This document shows positions 18,923 through 26,634 of a DNA stretch of 64,000 nucleotides, piece by piece. The notes under the pieces were generated by a model. The model did not search any database, was not told where the DNA came from, and worked only from the letters and a program-made list of their open reading frames with translations. Each line of letters starts with the position of its first letter. Within the stretch, counting starts at the first letter, position 1. The DNA is from Bacteroidota bacterium. GTDB lineage: Bacteria > Bacteroidota > Bacteroidia > CAILMK01 > JAAYUY01. A program made the position numbers and the translations under genes. The stretch spans positions 1 to 64,000 of the forward strand of contig JADHTG010000008.1 in NCBI GenBank assembly GCA_016776505.1. Direction: 5' to 3'.

Positions 18923-20041
18923 ATGTTAGTTGAACTCTTACAAAACGAATTCCTCATACTTCTTATTTTTGCTTTATTTTTCCAGTTTTTATTCTTTTTT
19001 GCTTTATTTTCAAGACTGGCCTTTTACAAAAGAAGTGTTCATTCTGATCAGGTAGAGCAAGGTGTTTCAGTCATAATCTGTGCAAAAAATGAAGAAGAAA
19101 ACCTGCGGGAATATATAAATTCATTCCTGGGGCAGGATTATCCCGAGTTTGAAATTATTGTTGTGGATGATCAATCAGAAGACGGTACTTATGATTTTCT
19201 GAAGGAAAAAGCCAAACAAAATGATAAACTAAAGGTAGTTACAGTAGGAGAGCACATCAAAGATCATATTGGGAAAAAACTGGCACTTACCCTGGGTATT
19301 CGGAAAGCTAAATATGAAATTATATTGCTGTCAGATGCGGACTGTAAGCCTGATTCATTCGAGTGGATTAGCAAAATAGTAAGCCATTATTCGAATGACA
19401 TTGAGATCGTATTGGGATTTTCACCCTACCAATGGAAGAATTCCCTGCTAAATATCCTGATTCAATTTGATGCATTTTTCACGGCCATTCAATATTTCTC
19501 ATTTAGCCTGGCAGGCATGACCTATATGGGAGTTGGAAGGAATCTTTCTTATAGAAAGGAGCTTTTTTACAAAAGAGGATTTGCATCTCATTTACATGTT
19601 CCCTATGGAGATGATGACCTGTTTGTGAATGAAAACGCAAAACAATTCAATGTGGCCATTGAAATTGATAAAAAAGCATTTGTTTACACACAGGCACATA
19701 CAAAGTTCAACAAATGGTTTAAACAAAAGAAAAGGCATTTAAAGGGGGGGATTGAATATAAAAGGACGCATCGGTTTTGGTTAAGTGCATTGTGGCTTTC
19801 CTATTTTGCTTTTTTTGCTCTATTGGCTGCTTCACTGATCATAAATCCTTCTTCCTATGTAAGCTGGACAATATTTGTTGTAAGAACTTTATCAGCCATG
19901 CTCATATATTCTTTTGTAGCTTTTAAGTTGAAACAAAAAAAGCTGATTTGGTTCATGCCGCTACTTGAAATTATATATATTCTGATTATTTTGCCCTTAT
20001 TTGGTTTCATTGCAAGCTTTTCAAATAAAAAATATTGGTAG
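18923..20041 (+). CDS. Membrane family 2 glycosyltransferase
   Basis: GT-A type glycosyltransferase anchored in the inner membrane. An N-terminal membrane segment (LILLIFALFFQFLFFFALF) precedes the nucleotide-sugar domain: VSVIICAKNEEENLREYINS, VDDQSEDGT, LSDADCKPD (DxD-type) and YGDDDLFVNENA. The KWFKQKKRHLKGG stretch sits where a QxxRW-type motif lies in processive enzymes. Two or three C-terminal membrane helices follow. The substrate is unknown. A TTG five codons upstream is possible, but the ATG at 18923 is preferred. The gene overlaps rsmG by 7 bp. Confidence 0.85.
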   Translation: MLVELLQNEFLILLIFALFFQFLFFFALFSRLAFYKRSVHSDQVEQGVSVIICAKNEEENLREYINSFLGQDYPEFEIIVVDDQSEDGTYDFLKEKAKQNDKLKVVTVGEHIKDHIGKKLALTLGIRKAKYEIILLSDADCKPDSFEWISKIVSHYSNDIEIVLGFSPYQWKNSLLNILIQFDAFFTAIQYFSFSLAGMTYMGVGRNLSYRKELFYKRGFASHLHVPYGDDDLFVNENAKQFNVAIEIDKKAFVYTQAHTKFNKWFKQKKRHLKGGIEYKRTHRFWLSALWLSYFAFFALLAASLIINPSSYVSWTIFVVRTLSAMLIYSFVAFKLKQKKLIWFMPLLEIIYILIILPLFGFIASFSNKKYW

Positions 20042-20664
20042 ATCAGGCGAAAACAATAAAGGCTTATTTCCCTGAGCTGGATCAGGCGAAAGTAAACAAG
20101 CTTCTTCAGTTAGAGGATCTTTATCGTTTTTGGAATGATAAAATTAATGTGATTTCACGAAAAGATATTAATAATTTGTTTTTACACCATATTCTTCATT
20201 CTTTGACTTTATTGAAATATGACCGCTTTACTGAAAAATCTACTATCATCGACATAGGCACAGGAGGAGGATTCCCGGGAATTCCTTTAGCTGTAGCATA
20301 TCCTAATTGTAGGTTTAGCCTGGTTGATTCAAGGAATAAAAAAATAAAGGTCGTTACAGAAATTTCAGAAGAGTTGGAATTAAATAATATTGAAGCGATG
20401 CATTCGAGGGCTGAGGATTTAAAATTGAAGTTTGATTATGCCCTGGGCAGGGCAGTAAGTAATTTAAGATCCTTTACTAAACTGGCAAGCAGGAATTTAA
20501 ATCCCACTGGCATTATTTATTATTGGACCGGCAGGGAGATAGGAGATTTCGTGGAAAACAAACAAACGCAGCTATTCATTATCAGTGAATCTTTTCATGA
20601 GCCCTATTTCAAAAATAAGGTAATTGTCAAGCAAATGCCTAACATTGGCTTTAAATCTGCATAA
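20035..20664 (+). CDS. rsmG: 16S rRNA (guanine527-N7)-methyltransferase RsmG
   Basis: SAM-dependent methyltransferase acting on G527 of 16S rRNA, formerly GidB. The motif IIDIGTGGGFPGIPLAVAYP (about residues 78-97) is the family SAM-binding signature, followed by LVDSRNKKIKVV and ALGRAVSNLRSF. Length (209 aa) is normal. The start codon is TTG, seven bases before the end of the glycosyltransferase gene. No downstream Met occurs before the conserved core, so the TTG start is well supported. Confidence 0.95.
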   Translation: MVDQAKTIKAYFPELDQAKVNKLLQLEDLYRFWNDKINVISRKDINNLFLHHILHSLTLLKYDRFTEKSTIIDIGTGGGFPGIPLAVAYPNCRFSLVDSRNKKIKVVTEISEELELNNIEAMHSRAEDLKLKFDYALGRAVSNLRSFTKLASRNLNPTGIIYYWTGREIGDFVENKQTQLFIISESFHEPYFKNKVIVKQMPNIGFKSA

Positions 20665-20670
20665 CTACAA

Positions 20671-20698
20671 TTGCAGATTAATTAATTTACTATCTTTG
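20671..20698 (+). promoter_or_regulatory. Promoter of tRNA-fMet (TTG-N17-TATCTTTG)
   Basis: TATCTTTG at 20691-20698 is a perfect -7 element, with TTG at 20671-20673. Transcription would begin about 35 bp upstream of the mature tRNA 5' end. Confidence 0.7.
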
Positions 20699-20739
20699 CC
20701 TACTCAAAAAAAGAATAATTAGTTCTTAAAAATAGATAT

Positions 20740-20812
<73 letters not shown>

Positions 20813-20822
20813 CGAAGTTAGA

Positions 20823-20852
20823 AGCCTCTGATTTTCAGGGGCTTTTTTTTTT
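20823..20852 (+). terminator. Terminator directly after tRNA-fMet
   Basis: AGCCTCTGA pairs with TCAGGGGCT (one G-T) around a TTT loop, followed by ten T. Analogous hairpins follow each tRNA-3'-end copy downstream. Confidence 0.88.
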
Positions 20853-20882
20853 GATGATTTTACAGAAATTTATTAATGTCCT

Positions 20883-20926
20883 TATATTGTGAGACTTGAT
20901 AGGTTCGATTCCTGTTAAATTGTTTT
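20883..20926 (+). repeat. 44-bp T-arm-like repeat, copy A
   Basis: This 44-bp stretch matches 23265-23308 at 36 of 44 positions. It contains GGTTCGATTCCTGT, close to the tRNA T arm GGTTCAAGTCCTGT. It lies 70 bp after the tRNA and overlaps the end of the DUF1016 remnant. In the second block its twin lies just beyond the stop codon of the intact DUF1016 gene, so it marks the same cassette edge. Confidence 0.75.
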
Positions 20927-21146
20927 CTGATCTTTTGATAAAAACTCAAGAATGTAATTGTCTTTAAATGCATTTGTTGCTTGATGATGGATTTCTCTCA
21001 GCACTACTGAGGTTTTTGTGTTGATTATTTTAGATCTTTTGAATAATCCATTATTTATCTGCCTCTCTAATTCATATGAACCATACCTTTCTTTAATAGA
21101 AAGTTTAAGATAAAAATCTCTTTCAAGTTCTGCTTTTGTTTTTCTA
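20915..21146 (-). pseudogene. Truncated DUF1016 (YhcG-type) remnant
   Basis: About 75 residues resemble the end of the N-terminal DUF1016 domain: RDFYLKLSIKERYGSYELER, then QINNGLFKR, and near the end FKDNYILEFL. The rest of the N-domain and the whole C-terminal PDDEXK nuclease domain are missing. The frame opens inside the 3' end of the ATPase gene (upstream to 21211), but homology begins only at the ATPase stop. I therefore read it as a gene fragment left behind the ATPase rather than an expressed protein. Block 2 carries a full-length relative. Confidence 0.65.
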
Positions 21147-22301
21147 ATATAATAAGTCTTTCCATGAGACAACTTTACCCAAATTCCTTTCATGATTTTC
21201 ATTTCCAGCATAAACCAGTTGCTTAATTAATTTGTAGCTTTTTGCGTGTTTCTCAAAATAGGAAAGTCCTTTAAAATGCCGTGGCATAATTGTCTGATTG
21301 GCTTTTATTTCAGTAATGTAAAGATCGTTTTCTTTGAAATACAGAAGATCAACTTCGTTGCCATGTGAGTCTCTCCAAAACCATAAATCGTTTATTTCAT
21401 CAAGATGATGCATCCTTTTAAAATATTCAGCAATAATTAAATTCTCAAAAAGGTTTCCTTTAATGCAATGTGTATAAAGATCTTCAGTCTGTTTGATCTT
21501 TAAAAGGAAGCATAGCAAACCTGTATCATAAAAATATAGTTTTGGAGTTTTTACAACTCTTTTACTGGAGTTTTCATGATAGGGTTGAAGACTAAAAACA
21601 ATATAACTACTTTCAAGTGCTGATAACCAAGATTTTGCTGTTGGTTGAGTAATTCCAACCTCCCTTGCAATATCATTTAAATTCAATAGCTGTCCAGCAC
21701 GAGTTGCTACGATTCCAAGAAATTTTTTAAAAGAATTCTGATCTCTTATACCAATTATTTGACTTACATCTCTTTGAATATAAGTCTGTATATAATTTGA
21801 ATAATATGTTTGATGTTTTATCTTTCTATCAAATATTGCTGGATAAAATCCGGTAATTAGGTTCTCCAAATAATCATTATTTAATATTCCCCCTTTCTTC
21901 ATTTCCATTAGGTCAAAAGGAAATAATTTGAATATTGCTACTCTTCCTGCAAGACTCTGGGTAATCTCCTGCATTAAATGGAAATTCTGCGAACCTGATA
22001 GAATATACTGTCCCATTTCATTTGACTCATCCACCTTTGTTTGAATATATGAAAATAGATGGGGTACCCTTTGAGCTTCATCGATAATAACTTTTGAAGC
22101 ATACCTTAATAAAAATCCGTTAGGATCACTGTCAGCAAATGCCCTGTTATCAGGATTCTCAAGACTTACATAATCATATTCACTAAAAATATCTTTTAAT
22201 AATGTTGTTTTTCCCGATTGTCTGGGCCCGGTTAATGCAATTACCGGGTACTTTGTTATCATTGTTAATAAAGAGTGGGCAATGTTGCGTTCAATTATCA
22301 T
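21144..22301 (-). CDS. AAA family ATPase with DUF4143 domain
   Basis: Stand-alone accessory ATPase, 385 aa. The AAA_14 domain has Walker A GPRQSGKTTLL (residues 25-35), Walker B KVIIDEAQRVP (about 70-80) and a sensor-like YILSGSQNF. A winged-helix-like part (LNDIAREVGITQPTAKSWLS) and the C-terminal DUF4143 domain follow, with NEVDLLYF and TEIKAN reminiscent of a PD-(D/E)XK fold. The biological role of this widespread family is not established; many copies sit in mobile or accessory regions. The gene is intact. It is bounded by tRNA-end repeats on both sides. Confidence 0.9.
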   Translation of the reverse strand: MIIERNIAHSLLTMITKYPVIALTGPRQSGKTTLLKDIFSEYDYVSLENPDNRAFADSDPNGFLLRYASKVIIDEAQRVPHLFSYIQTKVDESNEMGQYILSGSQNFHLMQEITQSLAGRVAIFKLFPFDLMEMKKGGILNNDYLENLITGFYPAIFDRKIKHQTYYSNYIQTYIQRDVSQIIGIRDQNSFKKFLGIVATRAGQLLNLNDIAREVGITQPTAKSWLSALESSYIVFSLQPYHENSSKRVVKTPKLYFYDTGLLCFLLKIKQTEDLYTHCIKGNLFENLIIAEYFKRMHHLDEINDLWFWRDSHGNEVDLLYFKENDLYITEIKANQTIMPRHFKGLSYFEKHAKSYKLIKQLVYAGNENHERNLGKVVSWKDLLY

Positions 22302-22305
22302 AGTA

Positions 22306-22313
22306 CAAATATA
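22306..22313 (-). promoter_or_regulatory. -7 element TATATTTG next to the ATPase start
   Basis: The minus strand reads TATATTTG four bases before the ATG of the ATPase gene, matching TAnnTTTG. Transcription would start at the ATG, giving a leaderless message. No clear -33 element is visible. Confidence 0.45.
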
Positions 22314-22556
22314 TGCTATATTTTGAATTTACACGCTTCTAAATTTCAAATTACACAACATGTATATTTATATTACACAGTTTTTGTTTCGAATTTGCAC
22401 ATATTGGAATGCAAGTTTTACATGATCAATAATTAATCCGACATCTATCATGATATAGTTCGATATGTCCTTTCCCTGATACTCATCTACAAACATGCGC
22501 GTAAAAGGGCATGTTTTACAAAGAATACGAATTAAGTATATTACAAAACATTAGCC

Positions 22557-22775
22557 TTATTTAACAACAATTTTATTGTTAATGTAATATTTTTCAGAAG
22601 TTATTTTACCAGATGTATTATATTGTCTGAACCTTCCATTTATTAAGTTATTTGAATATTGCACCTCTTTATAAAGTTGACCATTAGGAAACCATTCTCT
22701 GCTTGTACCAGAAAGTTTGCCATTTATTCTTACTTGGATGAAAGAGCAACTACCGAGTTTTTCTCGGTGTTTCAA
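22557..22775 (-). pseudogene. YwqK/MORN-type repeat fragment
   Basis: 72 residues with MORN-2-like repeats (NGKLSGTSREWFPNGQLYKE, then NLINGRFRQYNTSGKI), as in the YwqK family. There is no signal peptide and only about two repeats, against many in full family members. The 5' half abuts an unrelated RhuM-like fragment on the opposite strand. It is most likely the 3' scrap of a larger gene, although a short expressed protein cannot be excluded. Confidence 0.55.
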
Positions 22776-22893
22776 AAGGAAGGAAAACGAGATGTGCGAA
22801 GAAATATCAAGTTTTATAACCTTGATGCGATCATTTCTGTAGGATACAGAGTTAATTCAAAAAGAGGCACACAGGCAGCCTTCCGGTTCTATA
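22750..22893 (+). pseudogene. RhuM-family fragment
   Basis: The frame contains FQKEGKRDVRRNIKFYNLD followed by AIISVGYRVNSKRGTQ, the signature stretch of RhuM/virulence-type proteins often linked to mobile elements. The FRIWAT continuation expected next is replaced by AAFRFYKRPIW and a stop. Both ends are missing, and the upstream part of the frame reads antisense to the YwqK fragment. This is a degenerate remnant of about 45 codons. Confidence 0.65.
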
Positions 22894-22951
22894 AAAGACC
22901 TATTTGGTAGAGGGGATACAATTTAAAGAAAGAAACCCAATTACAGTCTAG

Positions 22952-23054
22952 CTTTCGGAAAAATGTGCCTGCCTGACCGGCAAAGGCAGGCCCGCCTGTC
23001 CGCCCGTTCCGGTACGGACGGGAATGTCATAGTCGGGCAGGCTTTTCCGAAGGC
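22952..23054. repeat. GC-rich interrupted palindrome (REP/MITE-like)
   Basis: A GC-rich island in AT-rich surroundings. The outer arms GCCTGCCTGAC and GTCGGGCAGGC pair at 10 of 11 positions, flanked by CTTTCGGAAAA and TTTTCCGAAG. An inner hairpin GCCTGCC/GGCAGGC and a CCCGT/ACGGG arm lie inside. No coding frame. It looks like a mobile intergenic palindromic element. Confidence 0.6.
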
Positions 23055-23163
23055 ACAGTCCGAAGTTAGAGACCAGTCACAATCTTATTTATGTTGTCAA
23101 AAACAATTGAGTGACTCAATATCAGCTTAATATCATTATTAAAATGCAAGTACGGATTTTTAG

Positions 23164-23195
23164 AAAAGTTCGATATTTGTCCCGTCCCCGCTACT
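23164..23195 (+). repeat. tRNA-fMet 3'-end repeat, copy B
   Basis: A 32-bp stretch identical to 24490-24521 except for one base. It ends in GTCCCGTCCCCGCTAC, which matches the tRNA-fMet 3' end (GTCCTGTCCCCGCTAC) at 15 of 16 positions, and it opens with a T-loop-like GTTCGA. It marks the junction between the two accessory blocks, as an attachment-site duplicate would. Confidence 0.8.
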
Positions 23196-23200
23196 ATTTC

Positions 23201-23234
23201 AAAAGCCACTGAATTTCAGTGGCTTTTGTTTTTT
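23201..23234 (+). terminator. Terminator after tRNA-end copy B
   Basis: AAAAGCCACTGA pairs perfectly with TCAGTGGCTTTT, followed by a T-rich tract (TTTTGTTTTTT). The hairpin sits 6 bp after the tRNA-like GCTAC, about the same position as the terminator of the real tRNA. Confidence 0.82.
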
Positions 23235-23264
23235 GCCTAAATTCTTAAAAACCCTTAACTTCTT

Positions 23265-23308
23265 GATATTGTATGGCTTGATTGGTTCGAGTCCTGTTCT
23301 ATTGTTTT
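23265..23308 (+). repeat. 44-bp T-arm-like repeat, copy B
   Basis: Partner of the repeat at 20883-20926 (36 of 44 identical). It contains GGTTCGAGTCCTGT, only one base different from the T arm of tRNA-fMet. It ends 14 bp before the stop of the DUF1016 nuclease gene. Confidence 0.75.
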
Positions 23309-23322
23309 TGTATTTGAGTGTT

Positions 23323-24381
23323 TTACTTTAACAGTTTCTTTAAATCTTCAGTTTCTGGCATAACCTTTCGGTATGTCTCTGGTAATTCACTTGCAGTTTT
23401 AAATGTAGCTACGCCCATTGGTTTTTTAATATTCCCTAAAGCATATTCAACAACAGTATTGCTTTTCTCCTTACATAGAATTATTCCAATAGTCTGGTTT
23501 TCGTGAGGCAACTTCATTTGATCATCCAAAACATTTAGGTAGAAATTTAGTTGTCCAGCATATTCAGGTTTGAATTTTCCTCGTTTCAGCTCAATCGCTA
23601 CTAACGCTTGAATTTGTCGATTGTAAAAAAGCAGGTCAACAAAGAACTCATCACCATCAACAATTAACCTGTGCTGATTGCCAATAAATGTAAACCCTGT
23701 TCCTAAACTCATTAAGAAATTCTTGATGTTTAAAACGATTTCATTTTCTAAGATTCTTTCATCTTCACTTTCTTCTACATTGATAAAATCCAATAGATAT
23801 TCGTCCTTAAACTGAGTTAATGCATGATCTACAGCTGGCAAGGTATCTGTGAAGTTTGAGGATAATTTTCCTTGTTGGTGGTATAAATCAGATTTCAGAT
23901 GATATTCAAGAACTCTTGAAGACCAGGCATTTTTGCTTGTCTCATTAATATAGAATTTCCTTTCATCAAGTGATTTTGTTTTTGAAACAATGAGGTAATG
24001 ATGAGTAAAGCCAATGTTCCAGAATTCCTTGTGAATTTGGTTCGGCAGTGCTGAACCAATTTGCTTATTGTCATTTTGGTTTGGCAGTGCTGAACCTATC
24101 TGATCTTGATAAGCTTCAAAGAAAATTCGCATCTTCTTTAAATTCTGAGAAGAAAAACCTCTTAGTCCAGGCATTTCTTTTTGAAGGTCATCTGAAATAT
24201 TTTCAAGAATCTTGTCACCCCAATTCGCCTCAATAACTTTTTTGGAAATAATACTTCCAATGAAATGGTATAAACCAAGCAAGTGTTGATTAACTAATTT
24301 TGCAGCTTGGTATCTACTTTCAACTATTGATTGCTTCAATAACTGAATTGTGCTTTTATAATCAACTGGATATTGATTCAT
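23323..24381 (-). CDS. DUF1016 (YhcG-family) PDDEXK nuclease
   Basis: 352-aa protein with an N-terminal DUF1016_N domain (about residues 10-205) and a C-terminal PD-(D/E)XK nuclease fold. The candidate active site is FFVDLLFYNRQ (Asp) followed by ALVAIELKRGKF (ExK) and a late AGQLNFYLN. Substrate and cellular role are not established for the family. Residues about 95-120 hold an in-frame duplication, QIGSALPNQNDNK/QIGSALPNQIHKE. The gene is complete. It is the only gene in a 1.3-kb block bounded by tRNA-end repeats B and C, and a truncated relative sits in the neighbouring block. Confidence 0.9.
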   Translation of the reverse strand: MNQYPVDYKSTIQLLKQSIVESRYQAAKLVNQHLLGLYHFIGSIISKKVIEANWGDKILENISDDLQKEMPGLRGFSSQNLKKMRIFFEAYQDQIGSALPNQNDNKQIGSALPNQIHKEFWNIGFTHHYLIVSKTKSLDERKFYINETSKNAWSSRVLEYHLKSDLYHQQGKLSSNFTDTLPAVDHALTQFKDEYLLDFINVEESEDERILENEIVLNIKNFLMSLGTGFTFIGNQHRLIVDGDEFFVDLLFYNRQIQALVAIELKRGKFKPEYAGQLNFYLNVLDDQMKLPHENQTIGIILCKEKSNTVVEYALGNIKKPMGVATFKTASELPETYRKVMPETEDLKKLLK

Positions 24382-24406
24382 TATATTTCCTCTTTATACT
24401 TGTAAA

Positions 24407-24414
24407 CAAAAATA
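24407..24414 (-). promoter_or_regulatory. -7 element TATTTTTG of the DUF1016 gene
   Basis: The minus strand reads TATTTTTG, a match to TAnnTTTG, 25 bp before the ATG. A -33 TTG is not evident. Confidence 0.45.
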
Positions 24415-24489
24415 GAACTTAATAAACCTATGAAACAGAAATTCTTTTAAATTTCGAATGTTCAAGAATCAACATGATATCCTGAATGA

Positions 24490-24521
24490 AAAAGTTCGAT
24501 ATTTGTCCCGTCCCTGCTACT
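24490..24521 (+). repeat. tRNA-fMet 3'-end repeat, copy C
   Basis: Differs from copy B by a single base (CCCTGCTAC instead of CCCCGCTAC). It closes the accessory region. Beyond it lies another terminator, which may be the original one of the tRNA gene. Confidence 0.8.
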
Positions 24522-24524
24522 TAG

Positions 24525-24556
24525 GGCGACAAGCGTTTCAGCTTGTCGCCTTTTTT
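24525..24556 (+). terminator. Terminator after tRNA-end copy C
   Basis: GGCGACAAGC pairs perfectly with GCTTGTCGCC around a six-base loop, followed by six T. It is the third hairpin placed just after a tRNA-end sequence. Confidence 0.9.
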
Positions 24557-24854
24557 ATTTTTAGCCCCAGGTAAAACATTTTAACCCCAAAATCCCTTTT
24601 TATAAATAATTATATGCCAGAATATCAGGAAGTTGTGAATCCGGGGAGCTAAAACAAGTTTGAAATGTAACTGCTCATTATGCGTATTCAATACAAAATA
24701 GCACAAAAGGTGTAGTTATCGCAGCTTGCTGGAAAGTCAGGACAAACTGACCACCCAAGGACAATTTAAATTACTCATTTTGAACATCCTGGCATGGTCA
24801 AATAATTTCGGCTATATCTGGTAAATATCTTCGGTTTTCAAATACGTGCTAGAT
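24557..24854. other. Non-coding gap, possible insertion-sequence scar
   Basis: No gene is seen. Around 24740-24770 the bases gtcaggacaaactgacca recall the repeated terminal segments of IS21-type elements in this phylum, but only one partial unit is present and no transposase remains. Confidence 0.3.
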
Positions 24855-25490
24855 TTAAAAAGCAAAAATGGTGTAATCGATAAACATATTTCCAGTAGTA
24901 TCCGGAACGTCTTCCCTGTCTCTTTTCCCATATGGATAATGCTGGCTTCTTATAAAGGATGTCAGTAAAAGTCCGGCCTGGTCGTCTCTTTCCTGTTTGA
25001 ATACTTTAATTAATGAATCAGCTACCATAGATGTTAATGTAGTGACTGCAGCGGTAACAGGGTTTGACAAAGTAGCAAGACTTCCGATTGATGTAACCAT
25101 TGAGCCGATGTTTTTATCTGTCAGTATATCTCCCATCAATGCAGCATTGTCTCTTTGTTTTTTGTCTATATCAATAGCAAGAAGCAACCAGTTAAAATTG
25201 TCAGGTATTGTTTCAGAAACATACAGATTGTATCCACAGTCCCCGAAGTAAATGATCTGGTTATCCTTAATCTTTTGTATTTCAGGCATTATCCTGGAGC
25301 TGACCACTTTTGTAACAGCTTGTTTTATGAGTTCTTTTTTCTGCTTATCATCATTTGTTTTAAAGAAATCAGCAAGCATTGGGAAATCAGCATCTCCTAA
25401 TGTAACGAAACTCATTAATTGTATTTCGGCTTTGCCCAGTAATTCTCTATTATTTAGAATCCTAACTTTGTTCAATCTTAAATAAAACAT
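24855..25490 (-). CDS. Hypothetical protein, 211 aa
   Basis: Family not recognised. It has no signal peptide. The N-terminus (FYLRLNKVRILNNRELLG) looks like a beta strand-rich, C2-like opening, and a YFGDCGYNLYVSE strand region follows. A low-polarity stretch (IGSMVTSIGSLATLSNPVTA, then AVTTLTSMVADSL) could be an amphipathic or pore-forming helix. The C-terminus ends in YPYGKRDREDVPDTTGNM. It stands alone between the tRNA-linked accessory blocks and the nuclease operon. The reading frame is clean and codon use resembles the neighbours, so I take it as a real gene without assigning a function. Confidence 0.7.
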   Translation of the reverse strand: MFYLRLNKVRILNNRELLGKAEIQLMSFVTLGDADFPMLADFFKTNDDKQKKELIKQAVTKVVSSRIMPEIQKIKDNQIIYFGDCGYNLYVSETIPDNFNWLLLAIDIDKKQRDNAALMGDILTDKNIGSMVTSIGSLATLSNPVTAAVTTLTSMVADSLIKVFKQERDDQAGLLLTSFIRSQHYPYGKRDREDVPDTTGNMFIDYTIFAF

Positions 25491-25555
25491 ACTTTAGTAT
25501 TTATTGTTTGTAAAATTAGTTGAACTGATATTTTCTTCTTCAGATCATTCAGATA

Positions 25556-26056
25556 TTATCTTTTTTTCCAAAGCCCCAGTTCATTTTTTCTTGCCTGCCG
25601 CTGAAATTTCACAAATAAATTTGCATATTTGACATTTGGAGGAATAGTTAATGCCACTGCATATCCTTGTTTCACCAGCTCAGTATTCACAAATGTGCCA
25701 TCTTTGAGATACACATAAGCAAGAGTTCTACCATACTTATCCTCTCTTTCGATATCAAATTCCAATCTGACCATTTCAGCAGTTAAAAACCGGTTCAGAA
25801 ATTCTTTTGCTTCATGACCATAATGTCCTATTTCTTTATGACCTGTTTTTCTTGATTCAGGTGCATCTATACCGATGAGTCTAACTTTGAGACCTTTTGA
25901 ACTGCCATCATCCAACCAAAAAGTATCCCCGTCAACGACTCTTTTGACACGGTAAAACTCATTATTTTTTTCTTTTTCCCTGTGCGCAGAACAGGAATCC
26001 AGAATGGTTCCTGCAAGAATGAAAAATACAAGAATATAATAATATTTCAATTTCAT
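25556..26056 (-). CDS. Thermonuclease-like (SNase) lipoprotein
   Basis: 166-aa staphylococcal-nuclease-fold enzyme expected to cleave DNA or RNA with calcium. A lipoprotein signal (ILDSC, Cys22) places it in the envelope. The core has VKRVVDGDTFWLDDG, VRLIGIDAPES with the first catalytic Arg, and FDIEREDKYGRTLAYVYL with the Glu and second Arg region, so the active site appears complete. It is the last gene of a three-gene set and shares one base with the upstream helix-hairpin-helix gene. Confidence 0.9.
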   Translation of the reverse strand: MKLKYYYILVFFILAGTILDSCSAHREKEKNNEFYRVKRVVDGDTFWLDDGSSKGLKVRLIGIDAPESRKTGHKEIGHYGHEAKEFLNRFLTAEMVRLEFDIEREDKYGRTLAYVYLKDGTFVNTELVKQGYAVALTIPPNVKYANLFVKFQRQARKNELGLWKKR

Positions 26057-26628
26057 TAATCAACCTGGGTCAATTTGCCATTGATTAGTTTGCCTTGAAA
26101 ATCTTTCAGTTTTTGCCACTGACCATTCAATGCAAATTCTGCCTGTTCGGGCCATGTTTCAGTTTCATGGATATGGTACTTTTCGCCTCCTTCAGTCAGC
26201 AAAATATCTTTAATGGTGTCAGCTTTTGTTTTATTCAAATCCGACCATACATGAATGCCCTTTTTCTGTAGAATTTTTGATATTTTAGGGCCAATGCCTT
26301 TAATAATCTGAAGGTCATCCTGCCTGATTTTTCTCCCCAAAATATTGCTGGCAAGTGAAGCATCAAAAACCGGATTAACTATCTGTTTTTCAGCAGTTTT
26401 TACTTCCTTAGATGCTGATGAAGTGATTGCTTGTTGTTTCGCTAAGCTTGTTTTCAATTCTGCCAATTGCAGTTTAAGCGCATTAATCTGTTCTTTATTA
26501 GCCTCACATTCAGTGCACTGATGTTTTCTGGATCTGGACAAAAAATAGCCAATTAAAAAACCTAAAATAGCAGCAACAAGCAATACAATTAGAATAAATA
26601 ATAAATCAGTGGTAAATCTTTCAGCCAT
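26056..26628 (-). CDS. Membrane-anchored helix-hairpin-helix protein
   Basis: 190 aa: one N-terminal membrane helix (LLFILIVLLVAAILGFLIGYFL), a CxxC pair (CTECEANK) and a coiled coil (about 45-75). The C-terminal part (about 105-190) contains IIKGIGPKISKILQKKGIHV, a helix-hairpin-helix motif of the kind found in DNA-binding and flap-endonuclease-like proteins. Basic residues after the membrane helix (SRSRKH) suggest the C-terminal domain faces the cytoplasm. No nuclease catalytic residues are evident. The gene sits between the OmpA-like and SNase genes with spacings of 6 and -1 bp. Confidence 0.8.
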   Translation of the reverse strand: MAERFTTDLLFILIVLLVAAILGFLIGYFLSRSRKHQCTECEANKEQINALKLQLAELKTSLAKQQAITSSASKEVKTAEKQIVNPVFDASLASNILGRKIRQDDLQIIKGIGPKISKILQKKGIHVWSDLNKTKADTIKDILLTEGGEKYHIHETETWPEQAEFALNGQWQKLKDFQGKLINGKLTQVD

Positions 26629-26634
26629 AATATT

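Noticed and set aside
24720-24800. IS21-type terminal repeat remnant
   Set aside because: Only one partial unit resembling gtcaggacaaactgacca is seen and no transposase; kept only as a note on the intergenic gap.
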